Below, piece after piece: positions 31,606 to 40,831 of a stretch of 64,000 bases of DNA. Positions within the stretch are counted from its first letter, which is position 1. Every line of letters starts with the position of its first letter. The notes beneath the pieces were generated by a model. The model was given only the letters and a program-made list of their open reading frames with translations, had not been told where the DNA came from and made no database searches. The translations under genes and the position numbers were made by a program. Source of the stretch: Halorubrum sp. GN11_10-6_MGM. GTDB taxonomy: Archaea; Halobacteriota; Halobacteria; Halobacteriales; Haloferacaceae. The DNA lies in NCBI RefSeq assembly GCF_005435165.1, contig NZ_SGUC01000017.1, positions 1-64,000 of the forward strand, given 5' to 3'.

Positions 31606-34293
31606 TCAGTCGTCCGCGAGCGACGCGACGTCGAGGTCCGCCGCGTCCTCCCGCCGGACGGTCGAGCGGTTCGAGCGCGGGTCCTTCTCGACGGTGACGA
31701 GTTCGTCGGCCGCGCCGACCAGCTCGTCGTCGTGGCTCACGATGACGATCTGACGCACGCCGAACCCGCGCATCTCTTCGACGAGCCGGACGAGCCGCGA
31801 GACGTGGCCGGAGTCGAGGAAGACGGTCGGCTCGTCGAGGATGAGCGGCGGGGTCGGCGCCGCGCCCTCGATCCCCTCGGAGAGCAGCCGGTAGATCGCA
31901 CAGCGCAGCGAGAGGTTGAACAGCGCGCGCTCGCCCCCGGACAGCTGCTCGGGGTCGAGCGGCTCGCCGTCCTTCTGGTAGACGGTCAGGACGTACTCGC
32001 CGTCCAGCTCGATGTGCGAGTAGGCGTCGTTGCCGTAGACGAGCTCGAACGTCTCGTTGAGGGTGCGCTCCAGCTCCGTGACGTTCCGCTGGCGGAGCTC
32101 GGCGCGCAGGTCGCCGTACATCGACTCCAGCTCGCTCGTCTCCTCGTGGAGCGTTCCGAGCGCCGACACCCGCTCGCCGAGCGCCTCGCGCTCCTCGCGG
32201 AGGCCCTCCAACTCGCGGAGTTCGCCTTTCACCCCGCCGATCGCGTTCTGGAGTTCCTCGCGCCGCTCGTCGAGGGCGTCGAGCTCGTCGGCGACCCGTT
32301 CGAGGTACTGCTCGGCGTCTTCCTTCCGCTTTTTCGCCTTCTCGACCGCGGCCTCGTCGACGGCGTCCGCGAGCTCGTCGCGGCGCTCGCGCTTGTCGGC
32401 GAGCCGGTCGCGCCGCTCGTCGTTCACCTCCTCTAGGTTCTCCCGCTTCTCGCGGCGGCGCTCGATCTCGTCTTCGGCGTCCGCGACCGCGGACAGGCGC
32501 TCCTCGACCGCCGTCACCGCCTCGCGGGCGGCGTCGAGCTCGGACAGCGACGCCTCCAGCTCCTCGACGCGTTCCGCGGCCGCCTCGGCCTCCTCGCGCT
32601 TCTCTTCGGCGACCTCGCGGGTCTCCTCGGCCTCGGCGCGAAGCTCGGCGGCGCGCTCGCGCTTCGCTTCGGCGTCCGTTCGTTTCCGCGCCGCCTCCTC
32701 ACGCCGCTCTTCGACGCGCGTTTCGAGGGTCTCGACTCGCCCGTCGATCTCGTCGAGGCGGTCCGCCGCGCTGGCGAGCTCGTCGAGCTCCGTGATCCGG
32801 TCGTCGAGGTCGCCCTCGCGCTCGCGGGCGTCTTCGAGTTCTGACTCCAGTTCGGCGACTCGCTCGCGGTCCGCCTCGATCCCGGTGGCGTGCGGCGAGT
32901 CCTCGACCGGCTGGCCGCACTCGGGACACTTCCCGGCCGCGAGCAGTTCCTCGGCCTCTTCGACGCGCTCGCGGGCGTTCTTCACCTCCGCCGACAGCTC
33001 CGCGATCCGCTCGCGGAGCTCGCCGCGCTCGTCGCGCAGCGCGTCGCGCTCGTCGGCGACGTCGTCGCGGTCGACGTCGGCCGCCGCGAACCGCTCGCGG
33101 AGTCCGTCAGCCTCCTCGCGCAGATCCTCGATCGAGGACTCGCGCTCGTCGGCCTCGGCCGCCGCCGCCTCGGCCTCGTCGGCGAGGGCGTCGGCCTCGG
33201 ATTCGATCTCCGCGGCGCGCTCGACGCGGTCGTCGGCCTTCCCGGCGAGGTTCGTCGCCTGGTTCCGGAACGCCTCGGCGCTCACCCGCTCGTCGTCGAG
33301 ATCCTCACGGATCCCGTCCTCTCGATCGTCGAGCGCCGCGCGACGGTCGGCGACCGCCTCCTCGGTCGCCGCGTCGAGCCCGGCGTCGTCGAGCCGCTCG
33401 TCGATCTCCGCCTCGATCTCGTCGATCCGCTCGCGCGTCTCGCGGATCGCGTCGCGGTGGTCGTCGCGCTCGCGCTCGGCCTCTCGGATCGACGCCTCGA
33501 TCTCGTCGATCTCCGCCTCGACCGACTCCAGCGTCTCCCGCTTCTCCGCGTGGATCGACAGCGTCTCCGCGGCCGCGTCGCGCGTCTCCTTCGCCTGCTC
33601 CCGCTGCGTCTCGTACCGGTCGATCTCGTCGGTGACCTCGCCGAGTTCGCTCTCCAGTTCGTTGAGCCGGGCGTGGAGGTCGCGGTCCTCCTTCGCGGCG
33701 ATCTGCTCGTCGAGCTGGTCGAGGCGCCCCCGTCGGTTTTCGAGGACGTCCTCGACGCCGAGCCGGGCGTCGCCGGCGCGCTCGCGGTACTCCTCCAGCT
33801 TCCCCAGCTGGAGCAGGTCGTCGATCGTGTCCTGCCGTTCGCGCGGGGTCGCGTTGATCAGCTTGTTCACCTCGCCCTGCCGCACGTACGCGCAGTTGAC
33901 GAACGCCTCGGCGTCCATCCGGAGCAGCTCCGTGACGAACTCGCGCACGGCGCGGGCGCCGTCGCGAGTCACGTCGCTTCCGTCGGTCGATTCGAGCGTA
34001 CACTGGTGGTCGATCCGGCCGTCGTAGGACTTGAGCCGTCTCTCGACGTGGTAGGCGACCCCGTCGTGGGTGAACCACAGCTCCACCTCCGTCTCCTCCT
34101 CGCCGTTGGTGATGACGTCGTCGAGAGTGCCGTCGATCGCCTTCGACCCGTACAGTGCGAAGAAGCAGGCCTCAAGGAGCGACGACTTCCCGCTGCCGTT
34201 GAGCCCGTGGATCACGGTGACGCCCTCCGTCAGCCGCAAGTCGGCGTCGCCGTACGGCTTGAAGTTCGCGAGCCGGACGCGGTCGAACTTCAC
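31606..34293 (-). CDS. rad50: DNA double-strand break repair ATPase Rad50
   Basis: An 895-residue SMC-like ATPase that works with Mre11 on DNA ends. Walker A is LNGSGKSS at residues 31-38, the zinc hook CPECGQPV begins at residue 456 near the centre of two long coiled coils, the ABC signature LSGGERALFNLSLR lies near residue 780, Walker B is PLILDEPTVFLDSGHV and the H-loop is VIVSHDDEL. Coiled-coil segments are very Glu/Arg-rich. Its ATG overlaps the mre11 stop by four bases, so the two are co-translated. The length is normal for haloarchaeal Rad50. Confidence 0.97.
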   Translation of the reverse strand: MKFDRVRLANFKPYGDADLRLTEGVTVIHGLNGSGKSSLLEACFFALYGSKAIDGTLDDVITNGEEETEVELWFTHDGVAYHVERRLKSYDGRIDHQCTLESTDGSDVTRDGARAVREFVTELLRMDAEAFVNCAYVRQGEVNKLINATPRERQDTIDDLLQLGKLEEYRERAGDARLGVEDVLENRRGRLDQLDEQIAAKEDRDLHARLNELESELGEVTDEIDRYETQREQAKETRDAAAETLSIHAEKRETLESVEAEIDEIEASIREAERERDDHRDAIRETRERIDEIEAEIDERLDDAGLDAATEEAVADRRAALDDREDGIREDLDDERVSAEAFRNQATNLAGKADDRVERAAEIESEADALADEAEAAAAEADERESSIEDLREEADGLRERFAAADVDRDDVADERDALRDERGELRERIAELSAEVKNARERVEEAEELLAAGKCPECGQPVEDSPHATGIEADRERVAELESELEDAREREGDLDDRITELDELASAADRLDEIDGRVETLETRVEERREEAARKRTDAEAKRERAAELRAEAEETREVAEEKREEAEAAAERVEELEASLSELDAAREAVTAVEERLSAVADAEDEIERRREKRENLEEVNDERRDRLADKRERRDELADAVDEAAVEKAKKRKEDAEQYLERVADELDALDERREELQNAIGGVKGELRELEGLREEREALGERVSALGTLHEETSELESMYGDLRAELRQRNVTELERTLNETFELVYGNDAYSHIELDGEYVLTVYQKDGEPLDPEQLSGGERALFNLSLRCAIYRLLSEGIEGAAPTPPLILDEPTVFLDSGHVSRLVRLVEEMRGFGVRQIVIVSHDDELVGAADELVTVEKDPRSNRSTVRREDAADLDVASLADD

Positions 34294-35627
34294 AGGTAGT
34301 CCTCCATGGAGACCTGTCCGTCGGCCGCCGACGGGTCGGGATCGGTCGCGTCCGCGGGGTCGGATTCGGTGTCCGATTCGTCGGCGTCGGATTCCGGTTG
34401 GTCCGACTTCGATTCACCGCCGCCGTCGTCCTCTCTGTCGGCGTCGTCCACGCTGCCGCCGGCGTCGCCGGCTTCGGCGGCCGTCTCGACCGCTTCGAAC
34501 GCGTCAAGCCCCTCCGTTTCGTCGTCGAGCCGCTCCTCGATCCTGCGTTTCACCGTTTCGCGGACGTTGGCGTCGGGGACGGTGTCCTCGCGGACCGTGC
34601 GCTCGACGTCGCGCGCGGCGGTCGACAGCGCCATCTCGTCGAGCCGGTCGCGGACCGCGTCTTCGGGGTCGGCGAAGCTCACGTCCACCTCGCCGTCGGC
34701 GTCGACCTCGCGGCGGTCCGTGACGCGCGCGATGAGCGCGCCCTCGTCGGTCGCGAACTCCTCGACGACGGCCGGCGTCACCGGGTCGCCCTCGCCGGTG
34801 ATCTCGACGTGGACGACCGCCTCCGCGAGGTCGAACTCGCGAACGCGCTCGCGGACCCGCGACTCGCCTTCGCCCTCGCGGAGTTCGACCGAGACGAAGA
34901 CGAACGGGCGCGTGTCGAGCGCGCGCCGCCGGATCTCGACCCGGTCGTCGCCGCCGGCCCCGTCGGCGTCGAAGACGACGAGGTTGTAGCCGCGCCCCTC
35001 GCGCTCGCTCGCGCTCGCGCGCTCGGTCGAGCCCGGATACGTGACCCACGTGTCGGCGACCTCCGCGGTGTCGGGCGTGTGGTTGTCGCCGAGGAGCATC
35101 GCGTCGAACGCGACGTCGCTCTCGGTCAGCACGGTCTCCGTGTCCCAGTCAGCGTACCCGAACGGCTCGAAGAGGCCGTGCGCGACGAGGGCGGCGTACT
35201 CGACGTCGTGGTCGGCGAAGGCGTACTCGAGGTCGTCGCGCCGCGAGACGGGGACGTGGTCGAGGCCGTAGAAGGCGGTGTCTCCCACGACGACCGGCTC
35301 GTCGCCGAGCCGGGTGGCGAGCCCGAGGCGCTCGAAGAGGTCGAGCCACTGGCCGCCCCGCGTCGACTCGTGGTTGCCGACGACCGCGAGGAAGGGGACC
35401 CCGGCGTCGTCGAGCCGGCGGAGGACGGAGATGGTCCCCATCAGGTCGCGGAGTTCGGGCCGCCGGTCGTGGAAGAGGTCGCCCGCGTGGACGACGGCGT
35501 CGACGCCGTCGTCGACCGCGTCGTCGACCACGGCCTCGAACGCGTCGAGGAAGTCCTGGCGTCTGACCGGCGAGTGGTACTGCGAGTACCCGATGTGGGT
35601 GTCGCCGGTGTGGATCACCCGTGTCAT
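34290..35627 (-). CDS. mre11: DNA double-strand break repair nuclease Mre11
   Basis: A 445-residue calcineurin-like nuclease. Metal-binding motifs are GDTHIGY near the N-terminus, AGDLFHDRRP, GNHESTRGG, VAHGLF and GDNHTP, followed by the capping YPGSTERASASE. The last 75 residues are low-complexity Asp/Ser/Glu and end SMEDYL. It is flanked by a small conserved gene upstream (4-base overlap) and rad50 downstream (4-base overlap), a tight three-gene unit on the minus strand. It trims DNA ends with manganese in a complex with Rad50. Confidence 0.97.
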   Translation of the reverse strand: MTRVIHTGDTHIGYSQYHSPVRRQDFLDAFEAVVDDAVDDGVDAVVHAGDLFHDRRPELRDLMGTISVLRRLDDAGVPFLAVVGNHESTRGGQWLDLFERLGLATRLGDEPVVVGDTAFYGLDHVPVSRRDDLEYAFADHDVEYAALVAHGLFEPFGYADWDTETVLTESDVAFDAMLLGDNHTPDTAEVADTWVTYPGSTERASASEREGRGYNLVVFDADGAGGDDRVEIRRRALDTRPFVFVSVELREGEGESRVRERVREFDLAEAVVHVEITGEGDPVTPAVVEEFATDEGALIARVTDRREVDADGEVDVSFADPEDAVRDRLDEMALSTAARDVERTVREDTVPDANVRETVKRRIEERLDDETEGLDAFEAVETAAEAGDAGGSVDDADREDDGGGESKSDQPESDADESDTESDPADATDPDPSAADGQVSMEDYL

Positions 35628-36085
35628 CTGTCCGGCCCTTGGCCGGTGTCGGGCTTAGGGATTCCGGGGCCGGAGCGGAAGTGGTCGCGGGCGCAGCGGT
35701 CCGCCCCCGGCGGCCCGTCGCCGTCGCCACCGGCGGTCGCCTCGGTGCCGTCGTCCTCGGCGGTCGCCCCGGTGTCGTCGTCTCCGGCGGTCGCCTCCGG
35801 ACGGTCTCCGACGGCGTCGCCCGCCGCCGCCCGTCGAAACGCCCGGTACGCGGCGAGCGCGTCGCGGCCGCGCTCGGCGGCGGCCTCGTCGCCCGCGCGG
35901 TCCGCGGCGTCGACCGCGTCCGCCAGCCGATCGAGGCCGACGGCGTCGACGAACCCGGCCGCGCGCCGGAGGTCGGTTCGCGCGGCGTCCGCCTCGTCGA
36001 TCACGGCGACGTACGGGCGTCTCGCGGTGTCGGTGCGCGTCGCGAGCGCGGCCAGCGCGCGCTTGACGGCGGTAGTCGAGACCAC
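35624..36085 (-). CDS. conserved helical protein at the head of the mre11-rad50 operon
   Basis: A 153-residue protein with a helical N-terminal domain (MVSTTAVKRALAALATRTD, then VAVIDEADAARTDLRRAAGFV) and a long low-complexity stretch with a repeated Glu-Ala-Thr-Ala-Gly pattern near residues 97-125. The C-terminus has one Cys (DRCARDHF). Its stop overlaps the mre11 start (ATGA), so it is likely made with the repair complex, but no known repair domain is visible. The repeated segment is also a DNA-level repeat (CGGTCGCC units at about 35730-35800). Confidence 0.72.
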   Translation of the reverse strand: MVSTTAVKRALAALATRTDTARRPYVAVIDEADAARTDLRRAAGFVDAVGLDRLADAVDAADRAGDEAAAERGRDALAAYRAFRRAAAGDAVGDRPEATAGDDDTGATAEDDGTEATAGGDGDGPPGADRCARDHFRSGPGIPKPDTGQGPDR

Positions 36086-36160
36086 GGACCGACTGGCGCG
36101 GCATCCGATATAAACCGTCGCGGACGGTCGGTGACGCCGAGACTCGGCGGCGCGTCGGGT

Positions 36161-36424
36161 TCAGATGCCGAGCGAGTACAACCGTTTGCGCGCGTCCGAA
36201 AAGGAGAACCGGGAGTCGACGACGCCCTCGTCTTCGAGCCGCGACAGCGCGTACCGGACGGTCCGCGGCGGCAGCAGCGTCTCCTCTGCCAGTTCGCTCT
36301 GGGTCAGCGTGTCGTTGTAGTCCAACACCTTCGCGACCAGCTTCGCGCTCGGGGGGAGGTCGCGAACGGCGGCCCAGCGGTCCGCGGTCCCGTCGTCGGC
36401 GGTGACGGCGTCGGTCGTGCTCAT
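36161..36424 (-). CDS. small MarR-like winged-helix transcription regulator
   Basis: An 87-residue DNA-binding protein, mostly a single winged helix: PPSAKLVAKVLDYNDTLTQS, the recognition region LLPPRTVRYALSRLEDEGVV, and the wing DSRFSFSDARKRLYSL. Haloarchaeal relatives are widely conserved global regulators of this size. I chose the ATG at 36424; an in-frame ATG seven codons upstream (36445) is the alternative. It is divergent from PAN, with an A+T-rich region at 36450-36500 (GATAATATTTACTATAC) holding its TATA element. No ligand domain is present. Confidence 0.82.
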   Translation of the reverse strand: MSTTDAVTADDGTADRWAAVRDLPPSAKLVAKVLDYNDTLTQSELAEETLLPPRTVRYALSRLEDEGVVDSRFSFSDARKRLYSLGI

Positions 36425-36577
36425 GCGTGTCCCGATCGTCGTCATGCTAGTTGATAATATTTACTATACACTCTAATTACCTACAAGCATTATTACGTGA
36501 CGCACTCGCGGCTCCGAGGCGTCGTCGTCCGCCGTCTCGCTCCCGAGACAGGCGCTATCGTGCCCCCACCCGAAGCC

Positions 36578-36585
36578 TCTTATCC
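36578..36585 (+). promoter_or_regulatory. TATA box of the PAN gene
   Basis: TCTTATCC is centred about 26 bases upstream of the ATG at 36608, suggesting a leaderless transcript. TTTAATAA at 36595-36602 is too close to the ATG to be the TATA element for that start. Confidence 0.5.
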
Positions 36586-36607
36586 GCGAGACGCTTTAAT
36601 AAGCACA

Positions 36608-37825
36608 ATGAGCGACACGGTCGACGACGTCGACATGCCCTACGACGAGGGTTCGGCGTCGAAACAGGAGAAGATCGACTCCTTACAGGAGCGGCTCGAC
36701 GTCTTAGAGTCCCAGAACGAGGAGATGCGCGACAAGCTCCTCGACGCCAACGCGGAGAACAACAAGTACCAGCAGAAGCTCGAACGGCTCACGCACGAGA
36801 ACAAGAAGCTGAAGCAGTCCCCGCTGTTCGTGGCGACGGTCCAGGAGATCACGCCCGACGGGGCCGTGATCAAACAGCACGGAAACAACCAGGAGGCGCT
36901 CACGGAGATCACCGACGAGATGCGCGAGAAGCTCGACCCCGACGACCGCGTCGCGGTCAACAACTCGCTGTCGGTGGTCAAGAAGCTGGAGAAGGAGACG
37001 GACGTCCGCGCCCGCGTGATGCAGGTCGAACACTCGCCGGACGTCACCTACGCCGACATCGGCGGGCTCGAGGACCAGATGCAGGAGGTCCGCGAGACCG
37101 TCGAGATGCCCCTCGAACACCCCGACATGTTCGAGGACGTCGGCATCACCCCGCCGAGCGGCGTGCTGCTGTACGGCCCGCCCGGGACGGGCAAGACGAT
37201 GCTCGCGAAGGCCGTCGCCAACGAGACGGACGCGACGTTCATCAAGATGGCCGGCTCCGAGCTGGTCCACAAGTTCATCGGCGAGGGCGCGAAGCTCGTC
37301 CGCGACCTGTTCGAGGTCGCTCGCGAGAACCAGCCCGCCGTCCTGTTCATCGACGAGATCGACGCCATCGCCTCGAAGCGCACGGACTCGAAGACCTCGG
37401 GCGACGCGGAGGTCCAGCGCACGATGATGCAGCTGCTCTCCGAGATGGACGGCTTCGACGAGCGCGGCGAGGTCCGCATCATCGCCGCGACCAACCGCTT
37501 CGACATGCTCGACCCCGCCATCCTCCGCCCCGGCCGCTTCGACCGCCTCATCGAGGTGCCCAAGCCCGAGACCGAGGGCCGCGAGATCATCTTCCAGATC
37601 CACACCCGCAACATGAACCTCGCCGACGGCGTCGACTTCGCGGAGCTGGCCGAACTGACGCCCGACGCCTCCGGCGCCGACATCAAGGCGATCTGTACGG
37701 AGGCCGGGATGTTCGCCATCCGCGACGACCGCACCGAGGTCACCCTCGACGACTTCCTCGAAGCCCACGACAAGCTCCGGCAGGACGAGGAGACGAGCGC
37801 CGACGACTCGCTGGCGTTCGCCTGA
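36608..37825 (+). CDS. pan: proteasome-activating nucleotidase (PAN)
   Basis: A 405-residue AAA+ ATPase that unfolds proteins and feeds them into the 20S proteasome. An N-terminal coiled coil (residues about 17-75, with DSLQERLDVLESQNEEMRDK) is followed by the OB domain and then the AAA module: Walker A GPPGTGKTMLAKAVA, Walker B LFIDEIDAI, sensor 1 IIAATNRFD and arginine finger RPGRFDR. The C-terminus ends LAFA, a weak match to the proteasome-docking HbYX motif. The frame is open upstream of 36608 but the ATG there follows a TATA box at leaderless spacing and yields the standard length. The proteasome genes are not in this window. Confidence 0.96.
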   Translation: MSDTVDDVDMPYDEGSASKQEKIDSLQERLDVLESQNEEMRDKLLDANAENNKYQQKLERLTHENKKLKQSPLFVATVQEITPDGAVIKQHGNNQEALTEITDEMREKLDPDDRVAVNNSLSVVKKLEKETDVRARVMQVEHSPDVTYADIGGLEDQMQEVRETVEMPLEHPDMFEDVGITPPSGVLLYGPPGTGKTMLAKAVANETDATFIKMAGSELVHKFIGEGAKLVRDLFEVARENQPAVLFIDEIDAIASKRTDSKTSGDAEVQRTMMQLLSEMDGFDERGEVRIIAATNRFDMLDPAILRPGRFDRLIEVPKPETEGREIIFQIHTRNMNLADGVDFAELAELTPDASGADIKAICTEAGMFAIRDDRTEVTLDDFLEAHDKLRQDEETSADDSLAFA

Positions 37826-37904
37826 TCGGACCGACTTCGCCTCGATTCGAAACCCGCAGCCCGATCACTGTTTTCCGACGGTCGGTTTCGGTCGAAGCGC
37901 CCCG

Positions 37905-38036
37905 CTACAGCGCCGCGACGGCCAGGGACGGCACGACGAAGAACAGCAGAAACACCAGGCCGACTGCGAGCGCGTATCCGGCGCCGACGCCGGCGAGCGC
38001 GAGCCATCCGTCGTCGAGCGCGTCAGCGACGTCCAT
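37905..38036 (-). CDS. 43-residue single-pass membrane microprotein
   Basis: Reading the minus strand from ATG 38036 gives MDVADALDDGWLALAGVGAG followed by one long hydrophobic helix (LAVGLVFLLFFVVPSLAVAA) and TAG at 37905-37907. The acidic N-terminus and single helix resemble small conserved haloarchaeal membrane proteins. It sits convergent with PAN and 87 bases upstream of the DHH phosphoesterase 3' end. Another frame gives a longer Ser/Arg-rich reading that looks non-coding. Confidence 0.6.
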   Translation of the reverse strand: MDVADALDDGWLALAGVGAGYALAVGLVFLLFFVVPSLAVAAL

Positions 38037-38123
38037 GTCGGACGAACCGCGTCCCGGGACTTAAATCCGCACGCTCGGTCGGTGCCGACGGTCCAGCGTC
38101 CCGGTCGCACCGCGTCGGCTCGG

Positions 38124-39299
38124 TCACACGTCGCCGGCCATCGCTCGGAACAGGCCGTCGGCGAGCGCGTCCCGGTCGACGGCCTCCGTCTCTCCCTCTC
38201 CGGTCGGGTCGACCTCCGGTTCGATCGTCCCGCCGCCCATCCGGGAGTGCCCCCCGCCGTTCCCGTTGTCGACGTCGTCTAACACCGCCGCGATCGCGTT
38301 GCCCATGTGGACCCGGTCGTCGCGCGACCGCCCCGAGAGGTGGACGGTCCCGTCCCGCTCGCCGATCACCACGACGGCGCTGACCCCTTCCAGCTGGATC
38401 AGCTCGTCCGCGGCCTGCGGGATCGCGTCGACGTTGTTCACGCCGCCGACGTCGGCGACTGCGAACGATCCCTCGACGCGGCGTCCCGCGATCGCGCGGG
38501 CCTTGACCTCCAAGACCTCCGCGTCGACCGCGGGGTTCGCGATCCGGTCGAGCCGGTCCTGGTCGACGCCGGGATAGAGGTAGGCGGCCGCCGCGAAGTC
38601 GGGCTCGCTGGCGCCGACGGTGAGGTGTTTCGTGTCGGCCAAGATCCCGTACAACAGCCCGGTCGCGGTGTCCGTCGACAGCGTCAGGTTGCTCCCGGTC
38701 TCGCTCGCGTGGTTGTCCGGCGGGACCGGGACCGCGTCGTTGTCCCGGAAGTACTCGGCGACCACCGAGGCGCTCGCGCCGTAGTCGGTCCGCACGTCGG
38801 TGAACGACTCCCCGGCGCCGTCCCCCGGGTGGTGGTCGATAACGGCCGTCGGCAACACGCCGTCGGCGCCGGCGAACCCCCGGGGCTCGTTGTGATCGAC
38901 TAAGACGACCGACTCCGCCGCGAGGTCGCTCACGTGTTCTATCGGCTCCAGTTCGAGGTCGAGGACGGTACGGAACGCCCGGTTCTCTTGGTGGCGGATC
39001 TGTCCGGGATACTGGACGGTCGCCTCGACGTCGACCTGGTCCGCGAGCGACGCGACGCCGACGGCGGCCGACATCGCGTCGGGGTCCGGGTTCGGGTGCA
39101 TCAACACCGCGATCTCGTCTTCGTCGGCCAGCAGTCGGCGGAACCGGACCCCCGCCGTCCGCCGGGCCCGGACGAAGACGAGGACGACCGCGACGGTGAA
39201 CAGGACGGCGAGCGCCACCCCGACGGCGACCTCGGGATTTTCGCGGACCACGGCTTCCGCCGTCGAGAATCGGTCGCCGGCGGCGCTCATCGCTCCCAT
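38124..39299 (-). CDS. membrane-anchored DHH/DHHA1 phosphoesterase
   Basis: A 391-residue protein with one N-terminal helix (VAVGVALAVLFTVAVVLVFV) and a cytoplasmic DHH phosphoesterase domain. The metal motifs are MHPNPDPDAMSA, LVDHNEP and the namesake IDHHPGD; the DHHA1 domain ends GGGHSRMGGGTI. Such enzymes cleave nanoRNA, pAp or cyclic dinucleotide products. The ATG at 39299 is taken, but a second ATG three codons on is equally possible. It is a single gene, separated from the SDR gene by 121 bases. Substrate is unknown. Confidence 0.85.
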   Translation of the reverse strand: MGAMSAAGDRFSTAEAVVRENPEVAVGVALAVLFTVAVVLVFVRARRTAGVRFRRLLADEDEIAVLMHPNPDPDAMSAAVGVASLADQVDVEATVQYPGQIRHQENRAFRTVLDLELEPIEHVSDLAAESVVLVDHNEPRGFAGADGVLPTAVIDHHPGDGAGESFTDVRTDYGASASVVAEYFRDNDAVPVPPDNHASETGSNLTLSTDTATGLLYGILADTKHLTVGASEPDFAAAAYLYPGVDQDRLDRIANPAVDAEVLEVKARAIAGRRVEGSFAVADVGGVNNVDAIPQAADELIQLEGVSAVVVIGERDGTVHLSGRSRDDRVHMGNAIAAVLDDVDNGNGGGHSRMGGGTIEPEVDPTGEGETEAVDRDALADGLFRAMAGDV

Positions 39300-39420
39300 G
39301 AGTCGATGCCAGTCTCTCCCAGCACATGAAGGTTCGTCACTGTTCCGACCGATCGGAACCGACGAAATCGAACGCACTCGTCCCGGACCGAGCCGACGAG
39401 CTCCCTCGTTGGGGGACGCG

Positions 39421-40323
39421 CTATCCGTTCGCGGCCCGATACGCGCGCACGGCGTCGCGGTACCCCGACCGGAACGTGGGGTGGGCGAACTCGTAGCCGA
39501 GTTCGCGGAGCAGCGCGTTCGAACAGCGCTTGCTGGTCCGTATGCGACGCTCCGCCGCCGCGGAGAGGTCGCCCGCCGCGATCCGCTCGTCCTTCGACAG
39601 CTTCTCCGGGCGCGGAACGCCGCAGGCGTCCGCGAGCCAATCGGCGAACGCGTGTTTGTCGACCGGCTCGTCGTCGACGACGAGGACGGCGCTGTCGCGC
39701 GCGCGGTCCGTCTCCAGCAAGTACCGGATCGACCCCGCGGCGTCGTCGCGGTGGACCATGTTCAAGTAGCCGGCCGTCACCGGCCCCTCTACGTACCGCT
39801 CCAGCCGGTAGCGCTCGGGACCGTAGAGTCCCGCGAACCGGACGACGGTCCCGTCGATCCCCCGGTCGGCCGCGTGTTCGGTCGCGACTCGCTCGGCCTC
39901 GGCGAGGACGCGGGTCTTCTCGGTCGTCGGCTCGACCGGCGTCTCCTCGTCGACCCATCCACCGTCGTGGTCGCCGTACACGCCCGTCGAGGAGGTGTAC
40001 ACGAGTCGGTCCGGGGGGGAGGCCCGCGAGCCGTACTCGTCGACGACGTTCGTCAGCCCATCGACGTACACTTCGCGAGCCGCCTCGGCACCCTTCCCGC
40101 CCGAACTGGCCGCGAAGACGACCGCGTCCGCGTCCGGGAGCGCCGGGAGCGACTCCGGGTCGGTCGCGTCCGCCCGGACGGCCTCGACGCCGGGTCCGAC
40201 GGCGTCGACCGCATCGAGCCCGCCGTCCGACCGCCGGACGCCGGTGACCGAGTGCCCGCGAGCGTGGAGCTGCTCCGCCAGCGTCAGCCCGACGTAACCG
40301 CAGCCGACGACGACGACCCTCAT
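39421..40323 (-). CDS. NAD(P)-dependent epimerase-like protein (atypical SDR)
   Basis: A 300-residue Rossmann protein with GCGYVGLTLAEQLHARGH at the N-terminus, in place of the usual GGxGxxG, and TSSTGVYGDHDGGWVDE around the catalytic Ser and Tyr. It lacks a clear YxxxK pair, the typical state of YeeZ-like atypical SDRs. It overlaps the stop-start of the DUF5791-like gene (ATGA), so the two are one unit. The reaction is unknown; it may bind NAD(P) and act on a sugar or as a sensor. Confidence 0.8.
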   Translation of the reverse strand: MRVVVVGCGYVGLTLAEQLHARGHSVTGVRRSDGGLDAVDAVGPGVEAVRADATDPESLPALPDADAVVFAASSGGKGAEAAREVYVDGLTNVVDEYGSRASPPDRLVYTSSTGVYGDHDGGWVDEETPVEPTTEKTRVLAEAERVATEHAADRGIDGTVVRFAGLYGPERYRLERYVEGPVTAGYLNMVHRDDAAGSIRYLLETDRARDSAVLVVDDEPVDKHAFADWLADACGVPRPEKLSKDERIAAGDLSAAAERRIRTSKRCSNALLRELGYEFAHPTFRSGYRDAVRAYRAANG

Positions 40324-40772
40324 GGCTTCCGGCGCTCGATTACCGCGAGGATCTCGGCGAGCTGTCCGAGCGTCATCGTCGTTCGGCCCTCCAGCGCCTG
40401 CTGGACCTCCTGTCCGGTGAGGTCGGCGTCGATCTTCGCGGCGATCGAGTCGACGTCGAGGACGGCCGTCGCCATTCCCATCAGCAGGTGATCGCGGACC
40501 TCGGCGACCATCGTGTCGGCGTCGCGATCCGGGTTCGCCGCCGCGAGGACGGCCGTCGCGTCCGCGAGCGAGAGGCCCGCGACATCCCCGCCGCGGACGG
40601 CGTTCGCGGACGCTTCAGTCAGTCCGACCTCTCCGACCAGCCCGTCGGGATCGACGCCCGCCGCCGCCTGCGTTACCATCGCCTCGAAGGCGGCGAGCAG
40701 GTCATCGGCCGCCGGCTCGTCGGCGTCGACGTCGGGTCCGGCTCCGCGACCGTCGACGACCTCGTGGAACAT
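40320..40772 (-). CDS. conserved helical protein (DUF5791-like)
   Basis: A 150-residue acidic, all-helical protein beginning MFHEVVDGRGAG and ending LGQLAEILAVIERRKP. Segments such as LLAAFEAMVTQAAAGV and VRDHLLMGMATAVLDVDSIA repeat an amphipathic pattern. I recall it as DUF5791, unverified. It precedes the SDR gene with a 4-base overlap. No catalytic motif is visible. Confidence 0.75.
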   Translation of the reverse strand: MFHEVVDGRGAGPDVDADEPAADDLLAAFEAMVTQAAAGVDPDGLVGEVGLTEASANAVRGGDVAGLSLADATAVLAAANPDRDADTMVAEVRDHLLMGMATAVLDVDSIAAKIDADLTGQEVQQALEGRTTMTLGQLAEILAVIERRKP

Positions 40773-40831
40773 AGGGTCTCTCGGTCGCGCCGTCTCAAAA
40801 CGCCTGCGGTCGGCGGCCTCGACGGCGTCCG

